Part shown: in pieces, positions 58,425 to 64,000 of the stretch
Position numbering within the stretch: position 1 is the stretch's first letter
Layout: each line of letters starts with the position of its first letter
DNA from: an uncultured Oscillospiraceae bacterium
GTDB taxonomy: Bacteria; Bacillota; Clostridia; Oscillospirales; Acutalibacteraceae
DNA: 64,000 nt
Assembly: GCA_958448165.1 (NCBI GenBank)
Contig: CAUDCW010000006.1
Coordinates: 62,001-126,000 of the forward strand
Reading direction: 5' to 3'
Notes under the pieces: generated by a model
Databases searched by the model: none
The model's input: only the letters and a program-made list of their open reading frames with translations
Told to the model about the DNA's origin: nothing
Made by a program: the position numbers and the translations under genes

Positions 58425-61175
58425 TTACTGTGCAGTCACAAGCCTTGCGTGACTGCCTGTTGAATCAGCGGTGACTACAATTTTGTTTCCTATCTTTTCG
58501 TTAAGCTGAGTAACGTGCGAAATTATTCCAACGGTTCTGCCCATTTGCTTGATTCTGTCAAGCGCCTTTATTGCCGTTTCGACAGTTTCACCGTCAAGCG
58601 AACCGAATCCCTCGTCAATGAATATTGAATCAAGTCTTATGCCGCCGGAATATCCCTGAACAACGTCGGAAAGACCGAATGCAAGCGACAGCGACGCCAG
58701 AAACATCTCACCGCCGGAAAGCGTAAACACGGGGCGTGTGCCGCCGTAGCAGCCGTCAAACACCTCAATATCAAGACCTCTCAGCGAGTTTCCGCCAAGC
58801 TCTTGCGTTGACTTTTCAAGCTTATATCTGCCGTCGCTGAGTATGACGAAATATTTGTTTGCCTGCATCAGAATATCGTCCAGCATCATACCCAGTACAA
58901 ACATTTTTATCGGTACCTTCATCGGGTTGCTGCCGCGCAGAATATCGGCAAGATGGCAGAGATTTGAATATAGAGTTTCAACCTTTTCTGCTTTTTCAAG
59001 CTCGGCTCTGATGTGGTTAAGCGAATTTGCAAGGCTTTCGCTCTCTCGTTTTGCCTCTCCGCATTGGCTGAGCGTCGCTCGGAGCTGATGTTCAAGGTCA
59101 TAACACTCGGCAAGAATTTCCGCCGTTTCTGTGTTTATGTATCCGTTACATTCCTTTTCGGCTTCAAGATAAAGCCTTTCGTATTCTTCAAGCTGGCTTT
59201 TTCGCTCGTCTGTCAGTGCGGCGGCGACCTCAAGACTGCTTTTTGACGATGCGTAGGCATCCTGTATTTTCTTTTCGAGCCTTTCAAGCTCCGACAGGCC
59301 CTGCTTAGTTTTTTCAAGACTTGTTTTTACTTCTTTTTCGTCATTATTTTCTTCGCTGATGTACTGCAAAAGCGTCTTTATCTTTGCCTGTGACTGCGCC
59401 CTGAGTGTTTCAAGCTCAAGGATTTTCTGCGTCAGACCGTCAGACGCTTTTGTGCTTTTTTCGAGCTGTGCCTTTAGTGATGTAAGCTGTTTTTCGGCGC
59501 TTGGCAGCTTTGCTTTCTTTGCGTTCAGTTCGTTAAGTGTCTGCTTCTGCCTGTCGATATCCCTTTGGCAGGTCTTGTAATATATGTTGTAGCCGTTGCA
59601 CTTTGTCTGCTGTTCGTTCAGTCTCTCTTTAAGCTGTGCGCTTGCCGCCGCTTTTTGTGATTTTAAATTCAGCTTGACAGAGCATTGTGCCTCTTTTTCT
59701 TTTATCAGCCTCACAAGCTCAGCCTGCTTTTTTGCAAGTCCCTGTTCTTCTTCACCGTGCAAAACAGCAGGCTGTGGGTGAACGGTTGAGCCGCAAACGG
59801 GGCAGGGCTTGCCGTTTTCAAGCTTTGAGGAGAGAAAAACAGACATTTTCTTCCTCAGCCTTTCGTCAACAGCCCGTTCACTGTTCCTGATTGCTTCAAG
59901 CTCCAGCATTGCGTTGTCATAATCTCGATTAATTATCTCGGCTTCTTTTTCTGCGTGCAGAAGCTTTTGTTTTAAATCCTCAAGAATTCTGTAGCTTTCG
60001 CTGATTTCGTTCAATGTTTGCAGCTTAGCCATAACCGTCGGTATTTCTTCAATCTCACGCCGCAGTGAGGCGATGTATTCTTCCCCGACCGAGATTTTGT
60101 CACGGATAAGCTGTGCTTCTTCGTCAAGCGTCTGCTTCTGCTTTTGTGTGCTTTCCAGTGTGTCGCAGGCTGTTTTCAGCTCCCGTCTTGCAGCTGCGAT
60201 TTGCGCAAGGCTTTTCAGTGCGTCGTCAAGCTTGTGCTGATTTTCACGGAGAGTTTTCATTTCCTCACGAAGAGGGGCGAGCCTTTCACATTCTTTTTCG
60301 GCGGCAGAAAATTGCTGCTGCGCCGCTTTATGCTCCTGCTGTGCGTTGTTAAGGGCAGTACGGCTTTTTTTGACTGAAATTTTTAGTTCGTCAAGCCTTT
60401 TTAGCTTGTCGGCTTGTTCACGCTTTGTCTTGAATTCAACGTCAAGCTTTTTTGATGCTTCCTGCAATCTGCTGTGGTTAGCCTGTGCCGCCACCGCCTT
60501 TTCTTCAAGCTGAGATGTGCTTTCACAGCCGCAGGAGCTCAGAACAGCCAGACGCTCGGACTGCAGCTTCTGTGCCTGCTCCTTGACCTGTTCTGTCTTT
60601 TCAATTGCGCAGGCGGTGATTTTTGACCATTGCTGTGCGTCAAAGAGCTTTTCAAAAAGCTTTGCTTTTTCGCTTGACTGCGACAAAAGCAGTCGGCGGA
60701 ATTCGCCCTGCGGCAAAATCATAACCCTTGAAAACTGGTCGCAGTCAAGACCGAGCAGAGCCTGTGCCTGCAACGTCACACTGCGGTCTGCGCCGCTTGC
60801 CATCAGGTGTTCGCCATCCGATAAATCATAGCAGGTGTTTTCGGGCTTTATCCTGATTGCGCCGTCACGCCTGCCGTGATAGATGCTCTGACTGCGGCAA
60901 AAACGGTATTTTTTCTCGCCGAGTGAAAACGTGAAATCAACCGAGGTCGGCGTGTTCTCGTCAGCGCCGATGCTTCTCATCTGCTCCCAGCTTCTCAGTC
61001 CTCCTGTTGCTTTGCCGTAAAGCGCAAAGCAGACAGCGTCAAGTATTGTCGTTTTGCCGCCGCCTGTGCTGCCGGTTATCAAAAAAAGTGCGTTGTCGCC
61101 GAATGCGGTAAAATCAATTTCGGTGCGTTTTATGTATGAGCCGAAGCCCTCCATAATAAGCTTTATCGGTTTCAT
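58425..61175 (-). CDS. sbcC: Exonuclease SbcCD subunit C (SMC-like ATPase)
   Basis: A 916-residue Rad50-type protein: N-terminal ATPase half with Walker A TGSTGGGKTTILDAV, long coiled coils interrupted near the middle by the zinc hook KPCPVCGSTVHP, and the C-terminal half with signature LSGGEMFLASLSLAFGL and Walker B IFIDEGFGSLD. With SbcD it cuts DNA hairpins and protein-blocked ends. It starts within the sbcD stop (ATGA overlap). Hairpin-rich repeats in this genome are natural substrates of this nuclease. Confidence 0.94.
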   Translation of the reverse strand: MKPIKLIMEGFGSYIKRTEIDFTAFGDNALFLITGSTGGGKTTILDAVCFALYGKATGGLRSWEQMRSIGADENTPTSVDFTFSLGEKKYRFCRSQSIYHGRRDGAIRIKPENTCYDLSDGEHLMASGADRSVTLQAQALLGLDCDQFSRVMILPQGEFRRLLLSQSSEKAKLFEKLFDAQQWSKITACAIEKTEQVKEQAQKLQSERLAVLSSCGCESTSQLEEKAVAAQANHSRLQEASKKLDVEFKTKREQADKLKRLDELKISVKKSRTALNNAQQEHKAAQQQFSAAEKECERLAPLREEMKTLRENQHKLDDALKSLAQIAAARRELKTACDTLESTQKQKQTLDEEAQLIRDKISVGEEYIASLRREIEEIPTVMAKLQTLNEISESYRILEDLKQKLLHAEKEAEIINRDYDNAMLELEAIRNSERAVDERLRKKMSVFLSSKLENGKPCPVCGSTVHPQPAVLHGEEEQGLAKKQAELVRLIKEKEAQCSVKLNLKSQKAAASAQLKERLNEQQTKCNGYNIYYKTCQRDIDRQKQTLNELNAKKAKLPSAEKQLTSLKAQLEKSTKASDGLTQKILELETLRAQSQAKIKTLLQYISEENNDEKEVKTSLEKTKQGLSELERLEKKIQDAYASSKSSLEVAAALTDERKSQLEEYERLYLEAEKECNGYINTETAEILAECYDLEHQLRATLSQCGEAKRESESLANSLNHIRAELEKAEKVETLYSNLCHLADILRGSNPMKVPIKMFVLGMMLDDILMQANKYFVILSDGRYKLEKSTQELGGNSLRGLDIEVFDGCYGGTRPVFTLSGGEMFLASLSLAFGLSDVVQGYSGGIRLDSIFIDEGFGSLDGETVETAIKALDRIKQMGRTVGIISHVTQLNEKIGNKIVVTADSTGSHARLVTAQ

Positions 61176-62299
61176 TTCAGCGCCTCCTCTGCAATTTTAC
61201 TGAACAGCTCTATCTCGTCGGGCTGTGCTTCACTGCCGCATATCTGCTTTGAAAATTCACGGAACAGCTCCACTGGGTCGCCGAAGCTGCGTTTTGACGG
61301 CGTTGTCAGCGTGTCGCCGGGAGAGATGAGCAGTTCGCTGCTCATTTCAAGAATATTCGGGTAAAATTCCCTCAGCCTTTGCAGCGGCATAAATATCGGC
61401 TTTTTGTCGGTGAGATGTATGTGAATATAATCATCGCTCGGGCAGCTTTCGCCCTGCTTCATCAGCTCGTCAAATTCACCCGAAATCACCCTCATATCCC
61501 TTGACGGTGTAAACGGTACAAATCGGCGGCTTGCATTTCCGTCTGATATTTCAAAAATATTTACGCCTTTTTTGCTCAGATGTTCGCCGAAGGAATATTT
61601 AAGCGGCGAACCCGAGTAATACCCATTTTTGCCTGCCGACTGTGCCGAGTGCAGATGGCCGAGCAGAGTGATGTCAAAGGCGGAAAATAAATTTCCACTA
61701 ACCTCGCCGCTTGCCCCGATATAGACAGGACTTTCGGATTCGCTCACGGTGCAGCCGCTCATAAAGCAGTGCGAAACGGCAATATTCACACACGTCGGGT
61801 CAAGAATTTCATACCGTATTTTCTCCGTCAATGCTCTGTAGCTCTCGGCAAAGCCGCGGATACTCTCATCACCGAAAAATTCCCTTGCCGCCGGCGGGTC
61901 AAAATGCGGAATAAGATAAAAACAGAATCTCTCGCCGTCTTTTTCGAGCGTAATCGGTTCAAGCGCGTCCTTGATTTCAGTCGCAATATAAATACCGCTT
62001 TGCCTGAGTATTGATGCGCCGAGTGTTATCCGCTCGTGTCCGTCGTGGTTTCCCGTTATGACAAGCAGGGGGATTTTCTGCCCGCTTATAAAGGCGATGA
62101 AGTCGTCAAACATCTTTATCGCCTCGGCAGGCGCAATGCTCCTGTCAAAAATATCGCCGGCAATAACAAATGCGTCAGGCTTTTCATTAATTATCAGCGG
62201 CTTTAAAAAGCTGTTGATAAATTCCGACTGCAGCTCAAGCATTGAGTGCGAGAAAAGTATTTTCCCCAAGTGCCAGTCGGCTGTGTGTATCAGTTTCAT
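61172..62299 (-). CDS. sbcD: Exonuclease SbcCD subunit D (Mre11-like nuclease)
   Basis: A 375-residue metallophosphoesterase: TADWHLGK, AGDIFDRSIAP, VITGNHDGHERI and LLGHLHSAQ are the metal-binding motifs. It is the nuclease of the SbcCD complex. ATG 62299 is chosen because AAGGA lies upstream on the minus strand and family proteins begin MKLIHTADWHLG. It is divergent from the dacF-type gene. Confidence 0.94.
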   Translation of the reverse strand: MKLIHTADWHLGKILFSHSMLELQSEFINSFLKPLIINEKPDAFVIAGDIFDRSIAPAEAIKMFDDFIAFISGQKIPLLVITGNHDGHERITLGASILRQSGIYIATEIKDALEPITLEKDGERFCFYLIPHFDPPAAREFFGDESIRGFAESYRALTEKIRYEILDPTCVNIAVSHCFMSGCTVSESESPVYIGASGEVSGNLFSAFDITLLGHLHSAQSAGKNGYYSGSPLKYSFGEHLSKKGVNIFEISDGNASRRFVPFTPSRDMRVISGEFDELMKQGESCPSDDYIHIHLTDKKPIFMPLQRLREFYPNILEMSSELLISPGDTLTTPSKRSFGDPVELFREFSKQICGSEAQPDEIELFSKIAEEALK

Positions 62300-62384
62300 A
62301 GCTTTCAGTCCTTCCTGTTGATTTATCTGAAAAAATTTTATCCTATGCAAAACAAATCCGTTTCAAATTATTAAAATATAGTAA

Positions 62385-62413
62385 TTGAAATTTTAATCAA
62401 AATGTTGTATCAT
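62385..62413 (+). promoter_or_regulatory. Promoter of the D-Ala-D-Ala carboxypeptidase gene
   Basis: TTGAAA (62385-62390), 17 bases, TATCAT (62408-62413), 41 bp before the ATG. Confidence 0.75.
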
Positions 62414-62454
62414 ATCTTTGTACTTTATTTTACCACAGGGAAGGGAAAATTTCT

Positions 62455-63807
62455 ATGAGAAAAAAATTGTCAATGGGGATAGCTCTTGTACTGGCGTTGA
62501 TTGTACTGTCAACAATGTTCACGGTTAGTGCAAGCGCCGCAAGCGTTAACTTTGATCCAGGCTTTGAGCTTAACAGCGATTATGTTTATCTTGTCAATCT
62601 TGACACCGACACTCCGATTTTCCAGAAGAATGCGGACAAAAAGTGTTATCCGGCGTCAACGACAAAGATTATGACATACATTATCGTTACCGAAAAGATT
62701 AAGGATCTTGAGAATACAATGGTAACAATCAAGCAGAGCGTTCTTGACGAGCTTGAGGGCACAGACAGCTCGGTTGCAGGTCTTTCGGAGTATGTTGACA
62801 AGCAGATCAGCGTGCTTGAGCTTTTGTACTGTATGATGGTTCCGTCAGGCAACGATGCGGCGCTTATGCTTGCCGATTATGTCTGCGACGGCGACGTTCC
62901 TGCTTTTGTTGAGCTTATGAACCGGAAGGCAAAGGAGCTTGGCTGCAAGAACACTCACTTTGTCAATCCGCACGGACTTCACGATGAGGACCACTACACA
63001 ACGGCGTATGATATGTATAAGATAACCGAATACGCCATCACAACTCCGCATTTTACCGAAATATCAAATACAAAAACATATTATTTAAGTCTTGACGAAG
63101 ACGGCGAATACCCGATTGTGACAACAAACAGTATGATAAACGAAAACGCCGAGGGCGAGTATTACTATGAATACGCCAAGGGCGTGAAAACAGGCACAAC
63201 CGACGAAGCCGGATACTGCCTTGTTTCATGCGCAACAAAGGACGGCATTGCCTATTTGTGCGTTGCAATGCACTCACCGTGCTATGACGATTACGGCGAC
63301 TATCGCGACAACGGCGCAATGATTGACAGCAAGGCGTTGTATGAGTGGGCTTTCAGCGGTATGGAGCTTCAGGAGGTTGTAGCCGAGCGGACACCGGTGT
63401 GTGAAATCAAGATAAACTACGCAATGGATAAGGACACACTCCTGCTTTATCCCGAATATGCATATTCAACAATGCTCCCGATTGACAAGAACAAGGACGA
63501 TATCGTTATAAAAAGCGATGTTCCCGAGGTTGTTGACACTCCCGTCACAAAGGGTACAAAGGTCGGCACCGCAACAATTTACTATAAGGACCAGGAGCTG
63601 ACAAAGATTAATCTTGTCGCCAGTGAAACCGTAGAAAAGAGTGAGCTTGTTTATGCGATGACGGTGATAAAGAATGTTGTTACTTCACCGATATTCATAA
63701 TCGCAGCGGCGTTTGTTCTTGTGCTGTTTATAGCATACCTTATTTTTGTCGCAAGACTCAACAAGGGCAAGGATAGAGAAAAGGTCAACAAGCCGAGAGA
63801 GCTTTAA
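62455..63807 (+). CDS. D-alanyl-D-alanine carboxypeptidase, PBP5/DacF type
   Basis: A 450-residue low-molecular-weight penicillin-binding protein that trims pentapeptide side chains of peptidoglycan. Signal peptide (KLSMGIALVLALIVLSTMFT ... ASA); active-site PASTTKIM with Ser68/Lys71; SGNDAA; and VKTGTTDEAG. A C-terminal membrane helix (IFIIAAAFVLVLFIAYLIF) with basic tail anchors it, in place of the amphipathic helix of classical PBP5. AGGGAAGGG precedes the ATG. Subfamily (dacA, dacB or sporulation dacF) cannot be decided. Confidence 0.92.
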   Translation: MRKKLSMGIALVLALIVLSTMFTVSASAASVNFDPGFELNSDYVYLVNLDTDTPIFQKNADKKCYPASTTKIMTYIIVTEKIKDLENTMVTIKQSVLDELEGTDSSVAGLSEYVDKQISVLELLYCMMVPSGNDAALMLADYVCDGDVPAFVELMNRKAKELGCKNTHFVNPHGLHDEDHYTTAYDMYKITEYAITTPHFTEISNTKTYYLSLDEDGEYPIVTTNSMINENAEGEYYYEYAKGVKTGTTDEAGYCLVSCATKDGIAYLCVAMHSPCYDDYGDYRDNGAMIDSKALYEWAFSGMELQEVVAERTPVCEIKINYAMDKDTLLLYPEYAYSTMLPIDKNKDDIVIKSDVPEVVDTPVTKGTKVGTATIYYKDQELTKINLVASETVEKSELVYAMTVIKNVVTSPIFIIAAAFVLVLFIAYLIFVARLNKGKDREKVNKPREL

Positions 63808-63828
63808 AATAATCCGTAATAAAAAATA

Positions 63829-63865
63829 AATGGCTGTTTCATCGTCGGTGAGACAGCCATTTTGA
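63829..63865 (+). terminator. Terminator of the carboxypeptidase gene
   Basis: AATGGCTGTTTCA (63829-63841) pairs with TGAGACAGCCATT (63849-63861, one G-T pair), followed by TTG. After it, 63866-63905 holds near-tandem TTTGAGTTTT units, and 63906-64000 has no recognisable gene. Confidence 0.75.
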
Positions 63866-64000
63866 GTTTTGAGTTTTCAGTTTTAAGTTTCGAATTTTGA
63901 GTAGATAATCCGGAATTGGGAATTATAGAATACTTGATACTAATACCTAATAAAAAGTAGACAATCTTTGCGGTCTAATTTCCGCAATACTGCGTTGTCG

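Noticed and set aside
58846..60831. Several plus-strand frames of 60-104 codons within sbcC
   Set aside because: They are Cys/Ser/Phe-rich complements of the coiled-coil coding strand, a typical shadow pattern.

Overview
The window looks like the chromosome of a low-to-mid GC, Gram-positive gut clostridium, most likely a Ruminococcus / Ruminococcus bromii-like member of the Oscillospiraceae. The reasons are type I dockerins on secreted proteins, secreted GH13 pullulanases with CBM48 and CBM26 starch-binding modules (an amylosome-like set), the clostridial IspH-ribosomal protein S1 fusion in a cmk-plsC-ispH/rpsA operon, dipicolinate synthase dpaAB (endospore chemistry), AGGAGG-type ribosome binding sites and TTGACA/TATAAT promoters. 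No rRNA, tRNA or CRISPR array was seen.

Layout. 1-9.2 kb: the 3' end of a nonribosomal peptide synthetase with a terminal reductase domain, followed at once by a MATE transporter fused to an RsbW-type ATPase and a STAS protein; a convergent operon encodes a membrane PP2C/SpoIIE phosphatase and a second RsbW-like ATPase, so the set reads as a partner-switching circuit attached to a secondary-metabolite exporter. 9.3-11.9 kb: macrodomain-HTH protein, vWA protein and a decayed DUF2935 gene. 11.9-18.5 kb: dpaAB, enolase, LysM protein, membrane protein, pyrophosphatase and an intracellular GH13 enzyme. 18.6-21.2 kb: a broken CBM26 secreted protein, a short DVITTS-type peptide, and an HprK-like kinase / PqqD / ER-type signal peptidase trio. 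21.2-31 kb: ABC-F protein, MacB-type ABC pair, cyclophilin, a three-gene ABC-2 exporter, and two copies of a 178-bp MITE. 31-33.4 kb: arsR-arsP-thioredoxin-arsC. 33.5-38.6 kb: phoH-ybeY-dgkA, a toxin-antitoxin pair, era and cca. 39-40.4 kb: holin and CHAP endolysin behind a promoter with a LexA-like box. 40.7-46.2 kb: two pullulanases. 46.6-54.5 kb: DUF3267 protease, hisHF, RpiR regulator, flavoprotein and cmk-plsC-ispH/rpsA. 54.6-57.8 kb: tandem transglutaminase-dockerin paralogs. 58.4-63.8 kb: sbcDC and a DacF-type carboxypeptidase.

How it fits together. Starch use runs from a secreted CBM26/half-dockerin pullulanase and a membrane-anchored pullulanase outside the cell to a cytoplasmic GH13 enzyme. 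The dockerin transglutaminase pair probably belongs to the same cohesin-based surface complex; no cohesin or scaffoldin is encoded here. The intergenic space is unusually full of repeats: at least four families of short hairpin or MITE elements recur. Several genes are decayed: DUF2935, the CBM26 protein, an alpha/beta hydrolase and a GLUG-like fragment.

Limits: assignments come from motif reading and remembered families, not searches. Promoter and operator calls are by eye. Starts were moved from the longest frame where a Shine-Dalgarno sequence clearly favoured an internal codon.
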